In this document: positions 52,638 through 61,816 of the stretch, piece after piece
Layout of the letters: the number at the start of each line of letters is the position of its first letter
How positions within the stretch are numbered: position 1 is the first letter of the stretch
Assembly (NCBI RefSeq): GCF_003710085.1
Contig: NZ_CP033324.1
Span: 1,426,001-1,490,000, forward strand
Direction of reading: 5' to 3'
Source: Nocardioides pantholopis
Lineage (GTDB): Bacteria > Actinomycetota > Actinomycetes > Propionibacteriales > Nocardioidaceae
DNA length: 64,000 nucleotides
Program-made: the position numbers and the translations under genes
Notes under the pieces: generated by a model
What the model was told of the DNA's origin: nothing
Seen by the model: only the letters and a program-made list of their open reading frames with translations
The model's database searches: none

Positions 52638-53870
52638 TCAGGTGGCGGCGAGCCGGGCCGTGCCGAGCGCGACGGCACCCAGCGCCTCGGCCTGGTCGCC
52701 GAGCTGCCCGGGCAGCACCTGCACCGCGGTGGCGGTGTCGGGCTGGGCGTAGCGGGTGACGGCCTCGCGCACGCCGGCCACCAGGGCGGGGGAGGACCCG
52801 AGCGAGCCACCGACCACGACGGCCTGCGGGTTGAGGCTGTTGCACAGGTCCGCGAGCGCCCGCCCGATGGTGCGGCCCGCGTCGCCGAGCACCCGGCGCA
52901 CCCCCGAGTCGCCCTCGCGGTCCAGGCGCAGCACCCCCGCCACGTCGAGCTCCTCGTCGTACGCCGGCCGCAGCAGCCGCAGCAGCCGCGGCGCGGCCAC
53001 CCGGGTCTCCAGGCAGCCCCGGTTGCCGCACCGGCACACCTCGCCGTCCTCGGCGACCTGGACGTGGCCGATCTCCCCGGCGCTCCCGGTCGCCCCGCGG
53101 TGCAGCCGGCCGCCGAGCACGATCCCGGAGCCGAGCCCGCCGGCCAGCTTGATGTAGACGACGTCGGTGAGGCCGCGGGCGGCGCCGCGGTGCAGCTCCG
53201 CGAGCGCCCCGAGGTTGGCGTCGTTGTCGGCCACCGTCGGCACCCCGAGCCGCCGGGTCAGCTCCTGGGCCGGGGCCAGCCCGCGCCAGCCCGGCAGGAT
53301 CCCGCCCCGCACGGTCCCGGACCGCCGGTCGACCGGGGCCGGCACGCACATCCCCGCCACCAGCAGCCGGTGCTCCGGACCGGCGGTGCGGTCGGACCCG
53401 GCCAGCGTGCGGCGTACCAGGTCGGCGGCGACGTCGAGCGAGCCGCGGCCGCTGGCGTCGACGTCGACCTCGGCGTGCTGCTGGGCGAGGACCCGCCCGG
53501 AGCGGTCGGCCAGCACGGCGCGGACGTGGTGGTGGCCGACGTCGACCCCGGCGACCAGCCCGGGCGGGGTGGCCAGGGCGACCAGGACCGGCGGCCGGCC
53601 GCTGCCGCCCTTGTGCGGGGTCCCGCGGGCGGCACTCTCGGCGAGGTGTCCGGACGCGAGCAGCTCGGCGACCAGCCCGGAGACCGTGGAGCGCGACAGC
53701 CCGGTTCCGCGGCAGATGTCGGCCCGGCTCTGGGGACCGCCGACGAGCAGGGCCAGCACCGCGCGCCGGTTCGCCGCGCGGACCCGGTCCAGCGGGCCCG
53801 CTCGGGCGGGCCGCGGGGCCGCGACCCGGGGCATCCCCGAGAGCGGCCCGGGAGGCGTGCCGGGTGCCAT
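52638..53870 (-). CDS. ROK-family transcriptional regulator
   Basis: A 410-aa protein: winged HTH (about 33-80: SRADICRGTGLSRSTVSGLV), then a sugar-kinase-like ROK domain with GVDVGHHHVRAVL, DNDANLGALAEL, and the zinc site CRCGNRGCLET. NagC/XylR-type regulators sense sugars. ATG 53870 lies 6 nt after a -10 TACGGT (minus strand 53877-53882), likely leaderless. It is divergent from the secreted beta-glucosidase, its probable target. Confidence 0.9.
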   Translation of the reverse strand: MAPGTPPGPLSGMPRVAAPRPARAGPLDRVRAANRRAVLALLVGGPQSRADICRGTGLSRSTVSGLVAELLASGHLAESAARGTPHKGGSGRPPVLVALATPPGLVAGVDVGHHHVRAVLADRSGRVLAQQHAEVDVDASGRGSLDVAADLVRRTLAGSDRTAGPEHRLLVAGMCVPAPVDRRSGTVRGGILPGWRGLAPAQELTRRLGVPTVADNDANLGALAELHRGAARGLTDVVYIKLAGGLGSGIVLGGRLHRGATGSAGEIGHVQVAEDGEVCRCGNRGCLETRVAAPRLLRLLRPAYDEELDVAGVLRLDREGDSGVRRVLGDAGRTIGRALADLCNSLNPQAVVVGGSLGSSPALVAGVREAVTRYAQPDTATAVQVLPGQLGDQAEALGAVALGTARLAAT

Positions 53871-53876
53871 GGTCGG

Positions 53877-53908
53877 ACCGTAGTTATGTGCGGGCTGCGG
53901 AGTAAATA
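53877..53908. promoter_or_regulatory. ROK regulator promoter and AT-rich spacer
   Basis: Minus-strand -10 TACGGT (53877-53882) for the ROK gene, then an AT-rich run with plus-strand GTAAAT (53902-53907), a possible -10 for the GH3 gene with a long leader of about 125 nt. It is the most AT-rich spot in the local region, a plausible operator site. Confidence 0.4.
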
Positions 53909-54036
53909 GGCCGCCGGGGCGCGCCGGTTGCGCATTGACCCCGGCAGAACCCCGGCCGAGGGTGACAGCGGGACGGCTGGCCGTTCCGCGCCGGCCACCC
54001 GGCCCGCGCAGCCTGATCCTGGCCAAGGAGGTCCAG

Positions 54037-56133
54037 ATGATCCTGCTTCCCAGCTCGCGCGGCCGGCGGCTCGCCGGCGTCGCGCTCACCGCCGCGCTGG
54101 TCGCGGCCCCCGCCGCCGCGCCACCGGGCGCGACCGCGCTCGAGCGCGGCGCGGACGCCGCCGCCCAGACCGGCCCGCGCTACCGCGACGCCTCCCTTCC
54201 GACCGCCGCCCGCGTCGCCGACCTGCTCGGCCGGATGACCCTCGCCGAGAAGGTCGGCCAGATGACCCAGGCCGAGCGCGCCGACGTGACGGCCGACCCG
54301 TCGCTGATCACCGAGTACGGCCTGGGCAGCGTGCTGTCCGGCGGCGGCTCGGTGCCCGCGAACAACACCGCGGAGGGCTGGGCCGACATGGTCGACACCT
54401 TCCAGCGGGCCGCCCTCGACACCCGCCTGGGGATCCCGCTGCTCTACGGCGTGGACGCCGTGCACGGGCACGCCAACCTGCAGGGGGCCACCGTCTTCCC
54501 GCACAACATCGGTCTCGGTGCCACCCGGAACGCCCGGCTGGTGGAGCGGATCGCCCACATCACCGCCGCCGAGACCCGGGCCAGCGGCCCGCAGTGGAAC
54601 TTCGCGCCCTGCGTCTGCGTGGCCCGCGACGACCGGTGGGGCCGGACCTATGAGTCCTTCGGCGAGCACCCGCGCCTGGCCACCGTGCTCGGCGCCGCCG
54701 CGGTCCGCGGGCTCCAGGGCCCGCGCGGCCAGCTGGACCGCCCCGACCGGGTGCTGGCGACGGCCAAGCACTACGCCGGGGACGGGCTGACGACGTTCGG
54801 CACCGGCGAGGGCGACTACACCATCGACCAGGGCATCACCCAGACCAGCCGCGAGGAGTTCGACGAGCTCGCCCTCGCGCCGTACCGCGCCGTGGTCCGC
54901 GGCCGGGACGCGGCCGGGTCGGTGATGCCGTCCTTCTCCAGCGTCGACTGGACCGAGGACGGGCTCGGCAACCCGGTCAAGATGCACGCCCACGAGGAGC
55001 TGCTCACCGACGTGCTGCGCGGTGACCTCGGCTTCGAGGGGTTCGTGATCTCCGACTGGCGCGCGATCCACCAGATCCCCGGTGACCTCGCGACCCAGGT
55101 CGCGACCTCGGTCAACGCCGGCGTGGACATGTTCATGGAGCCCGCCTCCGGCACCGACCCCGCCTGGCGCGAGTTCGTCCCGACGCTGATCGGGCTGGTC
55201 GAGGCCGGCACCGTCAGCCAGGGCCGCATCGACGAGGCGGTCTCCCGGATCCTCACCGCCAAGTTCGAGCTCGGGCTGTTCGAGCGGCCGTTCACCGACC
55301 GGCGCAACCTCGACGAGATCGGCAGCCGTGGGCACCGGGCGGTGGCCCGCCAGGCCGTCGCCGAGTCCCAGGTGCTGCTGCGCAACCGGGAGCGGACCCT
55401 GCCGCTGGGCGGCCGCCACCACGGCAGGCCCGGCAAGCACTTCAAGCCCGGCAAGCACGGCAAGCACGTCAAGCACGGGCGTCGCGGTCACCGCCACGGC
55501 GCGCGGCCGGTGTACGTCGCGGGCAGCAACGCCGACAACATCGGCAACCAGGCCGGCGGCTGGACGCTCACCTGGCAGGGCGGCTCGACCAACGTGATCC
55601 CCGGGGACACGATCCTGGACGGGATCCGGGGGGCCTCCCGCGCGCGGGTGACCTTCAGCGAGACCGCGACCGCGCGGGTCCCGCGTGGCGCCGACGGGGT
55701 CGTGGTCGTCGGGGAGACGCCGTACGCCGAGGGCTTCGGCGACGTCGGCGGACCGCGCTGGGGCTATGACCCCGGGGACAACGGGGTGCTGCGGCCGCCG
55801 CAGACGATGGAGCTCACCGACGCCGACGAGGCGGCGGTGCGCACGGTGTGCGCCCAGGCCCGCAGCTGCACGGTCGTGGTCGTGTCCGGCCGGCCGATGG
55901 CCCTGGCGCCCGACCTGCTGCGCCGGGTGGACGCGCTGGTCGCGTCCTGGCTGCCGGGCAGCGAGGGCAGGGGCGTCGCGGACGTGCTCTTCGGGCGCCG
56001 CCCGTTCACCGGCCGGCTGCCGGTCAGCTGGCCGCGGACGGTCGACCAGGAGCCGGTCAACATCGGCGACGAGGACTACGACCCGCTGTACCGCTACGGC
56101 TTCGGGCTGACCACCCGGCGCCAGCACCGCTGA
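54037..56133 (+). CDS. Secreted GH3 beta-glucosidase with His/Lys-rich insert
   Basis: A 698-aa protein with an N-terminal signal peptide (about 1-34, LAGVALTAALVAAPAAAPPG), a GH3 N-domain (GVDAVHGHANLQGATVFPHN; AKHYAGDG; nucleophile Asp340 in GFVISDW) and a C-domain (VAGSNADNIGNQAGGWTLTWQG ...). It hydrolyses beta-glucosides outside the cell. Between the domains (about 458-489) lies an insert with 8 His and 5 Lys, unusual for the family. ATG 54037 has AAGGAGG 5 nt upstream. Divergent from a ROK regulator. Confidence 0.9.
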   Translation: MILLPSSRGRRLAGVALTAALVAAPAAAPPGATALERGADAAAQTGPRYRDASLPTAARVADLLGRMTLAEKVGQMTQAERADVTADPSLITEYGLGSVLSGGGSVPANNTAEGWADMVDTFQRAALDTRLGIPLLYGVDAVHGHANLQGATVFPHNIGLGATRNARLVERIAHITAAETRASGPQWNFAPCVCVARDDRWGRTYESFGEHPRLATVLGAAAVRGLQGPRGQLDRPDRVLATAKHYAGDGLTTFGTGEGDYTIDQGITQTSREEFDELALAPYRAVVRGRDAAGSVMPSFSSVDWTEDGLGNPVKMHAHEELLTDVLRGDLGFEGFVISDWRAIHQIPGDLATQVATSVNAGVDMFMEPASGTDPAWREFVPTLIGLVEAGTVSQGRIDEAVSRILTAKFELGLFERPFTDRRNLDEIGSRGHRAVARQAVAESQVLLRNRERTLPLGGRHHGRPGKHFKPGKHGKHVKHGRRGHRHGARPVYVAGSNADNIGNQAGGWTLTWQGGSTNVIPGDTILDGIRGASRARVTFSETATARVPRGADGVVVVGETPYAEGFGDVGGPRWGYDPGDNGVLRPPQTMELTDADEAAVRTVCAQARSCTVVVVSGRPMALAPDLLRRVDALVASWLPGSEGRGVADVLFGRRPFTGRLPVSWPRTVDQEPVNIGDEDYDPLYRYGFGLTTRRQHR

Positions 56134-56172
56134 GGAACGCCGTCGTGGCCCGGGCGCGATAACGTCCGGGCC

Positions 56173-57246
56173 ATGACGGCGCTCAGGTTTCCCGGAGTCG
56201 TGCTGCCCGAGGGCGAGCACCGTGACGTGTTCGTGGTCGACGGCCGGATCACCTACGAGCGGCCCGCGGGCGCCGAGACGGCAGCGACCGGCTGGATCGT
56301 CCCGGGCCTGGTCGACGCCCACAACCACCTCGGGCTCGACGACGGGGGAGCCGTCGACGACGACGAGGTCGAGCGCCAGGCGGTCGCGGACCGCGACGCC
56401 GGAGCGCTGCTGCTGCGCGACTGCGGCTCCCCGGCCGACACCCGCTGGGTCCAGGAGCGCGAGGACCTCCCGCGCCTGATCCGGGCGGGCCGGCACCTGG
56501 CCCGGACCCGTCGCTACATCCGCAACTTCGGTCACGAGATCGAGCCCGAGGAGCTGCCGGCGTACGTCGCGCAGGAGGCCCGGGCCGGGGACGGCTGGGT
56601 CAAGCTGGTCGGCGACTGGATCTCGCGGCAGAAGGGCGACCTCGCCCCGTCGTTCCCGCCCGAGGTGTTCGCCGAGGCGATCCGGGTGGCGCACGAGCAC
56701 GGGGCGAAGGTGACCGCGCACTGCTTCGGCCGCGAGGTTCTGCAGCCCCTGCTCGACGCCGGCATCGACTGCATCGAGCACGGCACCGGCCTCGGCACCG
56801 ACCAGGTCGAGCAGATGGCCGCGGCGGGTGTGGCGCTGGTGCCGACCGTGATGCAGACCGCGAAGTTCCCGGGCTTCGCCGCCGACGGGCGGGCGCGGTT
56901 CCCGGCGTACTCGGGAACCATGGAGGAGCTCTACGCCCGGCGCCGCGAGGTCGTGATGAGCGCCCACGAGGCGGGGGTGGCGATGTACGTCGGCAGCGAC
57001 GGCGGCGGCCCACAGCGGCACGGGCACCTGGCGGGGGAGGCGCTGGCGATGGCCGAGATCGGGCTCCCGTCGGCCGACGTCCTGGCCGCCGCGTCCTGGC
57101 GGGGCCGGGCGTGGCTGGGCTGGAACGCCGGGCTCGACGAGGGCGCGCCCGCCGACTTCGTGGTCTACGACCGCGACCCGCGCGCGGACCTCGGGGTGCT
57201 CTACGAGCCGCGCCGCGTGGTGCTGCGCGGTCGCGTGGTGGCCTGA
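56173..57246 (+). CDS. Amidohydrolase-family enzyme
   Basis: A 357-aa metal-dependent hydrolase. GLVDAHNHLGLDDGG (45-59) contains HxH (His50, His52). A carboxylated or metal-ligand Lys region (WVKLVGDW), VTAHCFGRE, IEHGTGL and GSDGGGP supply the remaining ligands. Related to imidazolonepropionase/dipeptidase types; substrate unknown. A homologous gene lies next to ffh in M. tuberculosis. ATG 56173 is 7 nt after TAACGT (56160-56165), so probably leaderless. Confidence 0.83.
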   Translation: MTALRFPGVVLPEGEHRDVFVVDGRITYERPAGAETAATGWIVPGLVDAHNHLGLDDGGAVDDDEVERQAVADRDAGALLLRDCGSPADTRWVQEREDLPRLIRAGRHLARTRRYIRNFGHEIEPEELPAYVAQEARAGDGWVKLVGDWISRQKGDLAPSFPPEVFAEAIRVAHEHGAKVTAHCFGREVLQPLLDAGIDCIEHGTGLGTDQVEQMAAAGVALVPTVMQTAKFPGFAADGRARFPAYSGTMEELYARRREVVMSAHEAGVAMYVGSDGGGPQRHGHLAGEALAMAEIGLPSADVLAAASWRGRAWLGWNAGLDEGAPADFVVYDRDPRADLGVLYEPRRVVLRGRVVA

Positions 57247-57258
57247 GCGGGTCGCCCG

Positions 57259-58278
57259 CTACTCGGGCCGGACCAGCCGGAACCGGCCGTTGGGCATCGC
57301 GTCGATCCACCGCGGCACCGGCCGCGCGAGCTCGTCGAGGCGACCGAGCATGCTGAGCATCAGCGACTCCACCCACGCCGCGTCCTGCGACGCGCTGGAG
57401 GTCGCGCCCTCCTCGGTCTCGGCGCGCAGCCCCAGGGCCAGCTCCCGCGAGGTGCGGGTGCGGGTGCCGGAGTAGAGCATCAGCTCGAGCAGCTGCAGGT
57501 GCTGCGGGTGCAGGTCGATCAGCCGGTCGTCGACGACCACGAGGCCGCGGGCGGGGTTCATCCGCAGGCCGCGGAACTCGATCCAGCTGCCGACGAACTG
57601 CATGCCGACGCGGAGCATGCCGGCCTTGCCGTCCTCGCCCTCATCGGCTGCCTGCTCCTCCGACTCGGTGCCGGGCTCGGTGCCTGACTCGGTGCCGGGT
57701 TCGGTGCCGGGCTCCTGGCCCTGCGCCGGCTCGGAGGCGGCGGCCTCCTCCCCGGGCTGGCCTGCCTGCGTTGGCTGCACCGGCTGCACCGGCTGCACCG
57801 GCTGCTCGGGCGGCCCCGGATCGGCGGCGCCCTCCTGCTCGGGCGGCACGGGCGTGGACGGCAGCCGCAGGGACGGCCTGCGGGTGACAGCTGTCAGCCG
57901 GGCTCGCAGCTCGCGCGGCCGGATCGGCTTGGGCACGTAGTCGTCCGCCCCGGCGTCGAAGCCGGCCAGGATGTCCAGCTCGTCGGAGCGGGTGCTGACG
58001 ATGACGATGTAGCTGTCGCTGAACTCGCGGATCCGCCGGGTGGTCTCGAGCCCGTCCAGGTTCGGCATCGCGATGTCGATGGTGGTGAGCACCGGGTCGT
58101 GCTCGCGCGCCATCCGGGTGCCCTCCAGGCCGTCGCGGGCGGTGACGACGTCGAAACCGGCCTGGGTCAGCACCACGCTGAGGAGGTAGGCGACATCCTC
58201 GTCGTCCTCCACCACGAGCGCGAGCGGCAGCCCGCTGGGGGCGGCGGCCCGCACGGGGAGGTCCTGGTCGGTGGGCAC
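57259..58278 (-). CDS. Response regulator with repeat-rich linker and winged-helix-like output
   Basis: A 339-aa protein. A receiver domain (about 18-130) has acidic pair DD, phospho-Asp68 (TIDIAMPN), Thr/Ser near 95-96 and Lys117 (VPKPI). A disordered linker (about 142-220) holds [12 protein letters not shown] and four EPGT/ESGT units. The C-terminus (about 230-339) resembles an OmpR-type winged helix ([32 protein letters not shown]) but lacks an obvious recognition helix. GTG 58278 is the likely start. No kinase gene is adjacent, so the partner is unknown. Confidence 0.75.
   Translation of the reverse strand: MPTDQDLPVRAAAPSGLPLALVVEDDEDVAYLLSVVLTQAGFDVVTARDGLEGTRMAREHDPVLTTIDIAMPNLDGLETTRRIREFSDSYIVIVSTRSDELDILAGFDAGADDYVPKPIRPRELRARLTAVTRRPSLRLPSTPVPPEQEGAADPGPPEQPVQPVQPVQPTQAGQPGEEAAASEPAQGQEPGTEPGTESGTEPGTESEEQAADEGEDGKAGMLRVGMQFVGSWIEFRGLRMNPARGLVVVDDRLIDLHPQHLQLLELMLYSGTRTRTSRELALGLRAETEEGATSSASQDAAWVESLMLSMLGRLDELARPVPRWIDAMPNGRFRLVRPE
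57660..57815. repeat. In-gene tandem repeats in response-regulator linker
   Basis: A 12-bp-type repeat around GGTGCCGGGCTC (57665-57715) encodes the EPGT units and a 9-bp repeat GGCTGCACC (three copies, about 57773-57810) encodes PVQ. Both keep the frame, so linker length can vary. Confidence 0.75.
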
Positions 58279-58622
58279 CGGAGAATCTTCACAAATCCCG
58301 GGACGGGGCGGCGTGGAAATGCGGATACGGGTCGTCGTGCGGACCGTGTCGCCCGCCACTCGGTGCCAGTCGGGGTGCCAGTCTGGGCGCCCGCCGGGCA
58401 GCCGCGGAACCGGCCGGGCCTAGTCTGGTCGGACCCCGGCCGCCGCCTCGCACGCCCGATTTCGACCGGCGCGCGGACGTCTGGCATCATGGGCGGCTGA
58501 GTCCTGTGCGCCCGGACCCTCTCAGCCGGGCGTCGCAGAGCCCATCGAGGCCCGTCTCCCGGTGTTCCCCACCTGGTCGGCGCGGACCTCACCCACCACG
58601 AATCCAAGGAGACACCACAAAC
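58279..58622 (+). promoter_or_regulatory. 344-bp region before rpsP
   Basis: No gene. Candidate elements are -35 TTCGAC (58461-58466) with -10 CATCAT (58485-58490, 18-bp spacer), about 130 nt before rpsP, and TAGTCT (58421-58426). The rpsP ribosome site AAGGAG lies at about 58604-58609. A long leader suggests regulation, but I see no known ribosomal-leader fold. Confidence 0.35.
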
Positions 58623-59198
58623 GTGGCCGTCAAGATCCGTCTGAAGCGCCTGGGCAAGATCCGGGTGCCGCAGTACCGCATCGTCGTCGTCGACTCGCGC
58701 AAGAAGCGCGACGGCAAGGTCCTCGAGGAGATCGGCAAGTACCACCCGAAGGAGGACCCGTCGTACATCGACGTCACCTCCGAGCGGGCGCAGTACTGGC
58801 TGGGCGTCGGCGCGCAGCCGACCGAGGCCGTCGAGGCCATCCTCAAGGTGACCGGCGACTGGCAGAAGTTCAAGGGCCTCCCGGGTGCCGAGGGCACCCT
58901 GCGGCACGCCGAGGCCAAGCGCGACAAGCTGGAGGCCTTCAACGAGGCCCTCAAGGACGCGCACAGCGAGCTGAAGGGCGCGGCCGTCACGAAGAAGGCC
59001 GCCGCCAAGAAGTCCGACAAGGCTGACAAGGCCGAGAAGTCGGAGCAGGCTGACAAGTCCGGCGAGGCCGAGGTGACCGCTGGTAAAAGCCCCGAGGCCG
59101 CCGTCGTGGAGGCCGAGGCCGCCGAGACCGGCAACCCGAAGGCGACCAGCGAGCCCGCTGCCGACGCCGAGAAGCCGGCCGACGAGACCGAGGCCTGA
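58623..59198 (+). CDS. rpsP: 30S ribosomal protein S16 with extended tail
   Basis: A 191-aa S16: core 1-85 ([36 protein letters not shown]), then an Ala/Lys/Glu-rich tail of about 80 residues ([19 protein letters not shown] ... [15 protein letters not shown]). Typical S16 is 80-115 aa; longer tails occur in actinobacteria. GTG 58623 has AAGGAG upstream. It begins the rpsP-khpA-rimM-trmD-rplS operon. Confidence 0.96.
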   Translation: MAVKIRLKRLGKIRVPQYRIVVVDSRKKRDGKVLEEIGKYHPKEDPSYIDVTSERAQYWLGVGAQPTEAVEAILKVTGDWQKFKGLPGAEGTLRHAEAKRDKLEAFNEALKDAHSELKGAAVTKKAAAKKSDKADKAEKSEQADKSGEAEVTAGKSPEAAVVEAEAAETGNPKATSEPAADAEKPADETEA

Positions 59199-59203
59199 GC
59201 ACC

Positions 59204-59446
59204 ATGCTCGCGGACGCGTTGGAGCACCTCGTGCGGGGTGTCGTCGACAACCCCGACGACGTGCGGGTGCGCGACAAGGAGCTGCGCCGGGGCTCGGTCC
59301 TCGAGGTGCGCGTGCACCCCGACGACCTCGGCAAGGTGATCGGCCGCGGTGGCCGGACCGCCTCGGCGTTCCGGACCGTCGTCTCGGCCCTCGCGGGCAA
59401 GGACGGCGCCCGGGTCGACTTCGTCGACGTCGACCGGCGTCGCTGA
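59204..59446 (+). CDS. khpA: KH-domain RNA-binding protein KhpA
   Basis: An 80-aa single KH domain: LEVRVHPDDLGKVIGRGG with the GRGG RNA-contact loop. It binds RNA and is needed for normal ribosome assembly and cell shape, often with KhpB/Jag. ATG 59204 is 5 nt after rpsP. The position between rpsP and rimM is standard. Confidence 0.95.
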   Translation: MLADALEHLVRGVVDNPDDVRVRDKELRRGSVLEVRVHPDDLGKVIGRGGRTASAFRTVVSALAGKDGARVDFVDVDRRR

Positions 59447-59528
59447 GCCCAGCCAACGCGTCAACCGCTTGACACGGGTGTCGCCCCTCGGGGCGGCACC
59501 CGTTTCGGCTCTGGTGGAGGAGAACTAG

Positions 59529-60080
59529 GTGGAGACGATCGAGCTCGTGGTCGGGCGCATCGGCAAGCCGCACGGCATCCGGGGCGAGGTCACCGTCGAC
59601 GTCCGGACCGACGAGCCCGAGCGTCGGTACGCCGCCGGCGCGGTGCTGCGCGCCCAGCCGCCCCAGGGGTCGGCCTCGACCCTGCGCAGCCTCACGGTCG
59701 CCCGCGCCCGCTGGCACCAGTCGGTGCTGCTGGTGACGTTCGAGGAGCTCGGCGACCGCAGCGCCGCCGAGGCCGCCCGCGGCATCGTGCTGCACGCGAC
59801 GATCCCGGCGGACGCCACGCCCGAGGACCCCGAGGAGTTCTACGACCACCAGCTGGTCGGGCTCGCGGTCCACGACGTCGACGGGACCGCGCTGGGGACT
59901 GTCACCGGCCTCGTGCACGGCGGCGCCCAGGACCTGCTCGCCGTCCGGGCCGTGGACGGCCGGGACACGCTGGTGCCGTTCGTCAAGGCACTGGTGCCGG
60001 AGGTGGACCTGGCCGCCGGCCGGGTCGTCGTCGCCGACCGGCCCGGGCTGGTGGCTCCGCTGCCCGAGGACGCCGACTGA
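59529..60080 (+). CDS. rimM: Ribosome maturation factor RimM
   Basis: A 183-aa protein that matures the 30S head around S19. [18 protein letters not shown] at the N-terminus (RimM OB-type domain) and the PRC-barrel stretch [16 protein letters not shown] with [18 protein letters not shown] at the C-terminus. GTG 59529 with GGAGGAGAAC upstream. trmD follows 1 nt later. Confidence 0.96.
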   Translation: METIELVVGRIGKPHGIRGEVTVDVRTDEPERRYAAGAVLRAQPPQGSASTLRSLTVARARWHQSVLLVTFEELGDRSAAEAARGIVLHATIPADATPEDPEEFYDHQLVGLAVHDVDGTALGTVTGLVHGGAQDLLAVRAVDGRDTLVPFVKALVPEVDLAAGRVVVADRPGLVAPLPEDAD

Positions 60081-60081
60081 C

Positions 60082-61236
60082 GTGCGCCTGGACTACCTGA
60101 CGATCTTCCCCGAGTACCTCGCGCCGCTGCAGCTCTCGCTGCCCGGCCGGGCCGCCGCCTCGGGCCTGATCGAGGTGCGGGTCCACGACCTGCGGGACTT
60201 CACTCACGACCGGCACCGCACGGTCGACGACACGCCGTACGGCGGCGGCGCCGGGATGGTGATGCGGCCCGAGCCCTGGGGCGAGGCGTTCGACGCCCTC
60301 GGGATCGAGGACGCGACAGTGGTCGTGCCGACCCCCTCGGGGGAGCCGCTGACCCAGGCGCTGGCCCGGGAGCTGTCGACGCGCTCCCGGCTGGTCTTCG
60401 CGTGCGGGCGCTACGAGGGCATCGACCAGCGGGTGCTCGACCACGCCGGCTCCCGCACCGAGGTCCGCGAGGTCTCGATCGGCGACTACGTGCTCAACGG
60501 CGGCGAGGTCGCCGCACTGGCGGTCACCGAGGCCGTCGTACGGCTGCTGCCCGGGTTCATGGGCAACGCCGACTCGCTCGTGGAGGAGTCCCACGAGGAC
60601 GGGCTGCTGGAGTACCCCGTCTACACCAAGCCGGCCAGCTGGCGCGGGCTGTCGGTCCCCGAGGTGCTGCTCGGCGGCAACCACGGCGCCATCGCGCGGT
60701 GGCGCCGGGACCAGGCGGTACGCCGCACCGCGGAGCGCCGCCCGGACCTGCTGCACGCCAGTGCGGTCGCGGGGGAGTGGTCGGTCGTCCCGGCCACCCG
60801 CGCCGACGCCCCCGAGATCCTGGTCCTCCAGCGCGCCTGCTGGGTGCAGGAGGCGATCGCCAACGAGTCGCTGGCGATCCCCGCGCTGCACGAGTCCCTC
60901 GACGACGTGCTGCGCGACCTCGAGACCTGGGACTGGTACGTCGTCCGGGTGGCGGGCCGGCTCGTCGCGGGCGTGCGGTGCCGGCTGCAGGACGGGGAGT
61001 GGGACATCGGCCGGCTGATGGTCGTCCCCGACCTCCAGGGCCGCGGCCTGGGCCGGGTGCTGCTCGAGCACGCCGAGGCCCTCGCGCACCCCGACGCCCG
61101 CAGCTGCGTGCTGTTCACCGGGGCCGGCAGTGCCGACAACATCCGGATGTACCGCAAGGCCGGGTTCCGGCCGCGCCCGGACCGGGAGGCGCCGCCGGGC
61201 GCCGTCGTGCTCGGCAAGCGGATTTCTGGGCGCTGA
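60082..61236 (+). CDS. trmD: tRNA (guanine-N1-)-methyltransferase TrmD fused to a GNAT acetyltransferase
   Basis: A 384-aa fusion. Residues 1-227 are Trm[41 protein letters not shown] and the SAM trefoil knot [15 protein letters not shown], making m1G37 in tRNA. Residues 232-384 form a complete GNAT domain with the acetyl-CoA loop QGRGLG (319-324) and the closing RMYRKAGF motif. Normal TrmD is about 230-250 aa, so the second domain is an extra. Both appear intact, with no frameshift between. GTG 60082. Confidence 0.93.
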   Translation: MRLDYLTIFPEYLAPLQLSLPGRAAASGLIEVRVHDLRDFTHDRHRTVDDTPYGGGAGMVMRPEPWGEAFDALGIEDATVVVPTPSGEPLTQALARELSTRSRLVFACGRYEGIDQRVLDHAGSRTEVREVSIGDYVLNGGEVAALAVTEAVVRLLPGFMGNADSLVEESHEDGLLEYPVYTKPASWRGLSVPEVLLGGNHGAIARWRRDQAVRRTAERRPDLLHASAVAGEWSVVPATRADAPEILVLQRACWVQEAIANESLAIPALHESLDDVLRDLETWDWYVVRVAGRLVAGVRCRLQDGEWDIGRLMVVPDLQGRGLGRVLLEHAEALAHPDARSCVLFTGAGSADNIRMYRKAGFRPRPDREAPPGAVVLGKRISGR

Positions 61237-61432
61237 GCCGGCTGTGGCAGACTTGGCCACCGGCCAGTCGGTCGAAGGGTCGCTCCGAGGATCGCACGGA
61301 GGACCCGCGTCGGGCCCCTGCCACAGGGGGAGTCCTGCGCCGCCGACCATCTTCGCCTCCGCGCGGAGCACTGGCCACACCGGAACACCCATCCAGTACC
61401 ACGGCTGACCTGTGGCACCCGTGAGGAGAGAC
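61237..61432 (+). promoter_or_regulatory. rplS leader with competing pairing segments
   Basis: CTGTGGCAG (61242-61250) is perfectly complementary to CTGCCACAG (61318-61326); a second copy CTGTGGCA (61410-61417), just before the ribosome site, is complementary to the same segment. The two pairings exclude each other. This resembles an autoregulated ribosomal leader, but no known L19 leader is claimed. Confidence 0.45.
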
Positions 61433-61786
61433 ATGACCAACAACGTCATCACCGAGCTCGGCAATGCGATCAAGCGCGACGACGTCCCGGCCTTCCGCGC
61501 CGGCGACACCGTCAAGGTCCACGTGAAGGTCATCGAGGGCACCCGCTCCCGCGTGCAGATCTTCCAGGGCGTCGTGATCCGCGTGCAGGGCTCCGGCGTC
61601 GGCCGCACCTTCACGGTCCGCAAGGTCTCCTTCGGCGTCGGCGTCGAGCGCACCTTCCCGCTGAACTCCCCGATCTTCGAGCAGATCGAGATCGTCTCCC
61701 GCGGTGACGTGCGCCGCGCGAAGCTGTACTACCTGCGCAACCTGCGCGGCAAGGCCGCCAAGATCAAGGAGCGCCGCGAGAGCTGA
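61433..61786 (+). CDS. rplS: 50S ribosomal protein L19
   Basis: A 117-aa L19: [20 protein letters not shown] near the N-terminus, [27 protein letters not shown] in the middle and [20 protein letters not shown] at the end, all typical. It sits at the 30S-50S interface. ATG 61433 has GAGGAGAG upstream; longer in-frame starts lack this site. Confidence 0.97.
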   Translation: MTNNVITELGNAIKRDDVPAFRAGDTVKVHVKVIEGTRSRVQIFQGVVIRVQGSGVGRTFTVRKVSFGVGVERTFPLNSPIFEQIEIVSRGDVRRAKLYYLRNLRGKAAKIKERRES

Positions 61787-61803
61787 GACGCCCCGGCGTT
61801 TCC

Positions 61804-61809
61804 TAGACT
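61804..61809 (+). promoter_or_regulatory. Leaderless lepB promoter (-10)
   Basis: TAGACT lies 7 nt before GTG 61817, directly after rplS; a transcript would begin at the start codon. Confidence 0.5.
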
Positions 61810-61816
61810 CACTCGC

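Noticed and set aside
48079-53349. Very long open frame on the minus strand across cstA, ffh and ROK
   Set aside because: It is antisense or out of frame to clear genes; only its 3' end (ybdD) is real. High GC removes stop codons.
60700-60790. Frameshift or lost stop between trmD and GNAT
   Set aside because: The frame is open with normal codon use through the junction; a genuine fusion is more likely, though resequencing would settle it.
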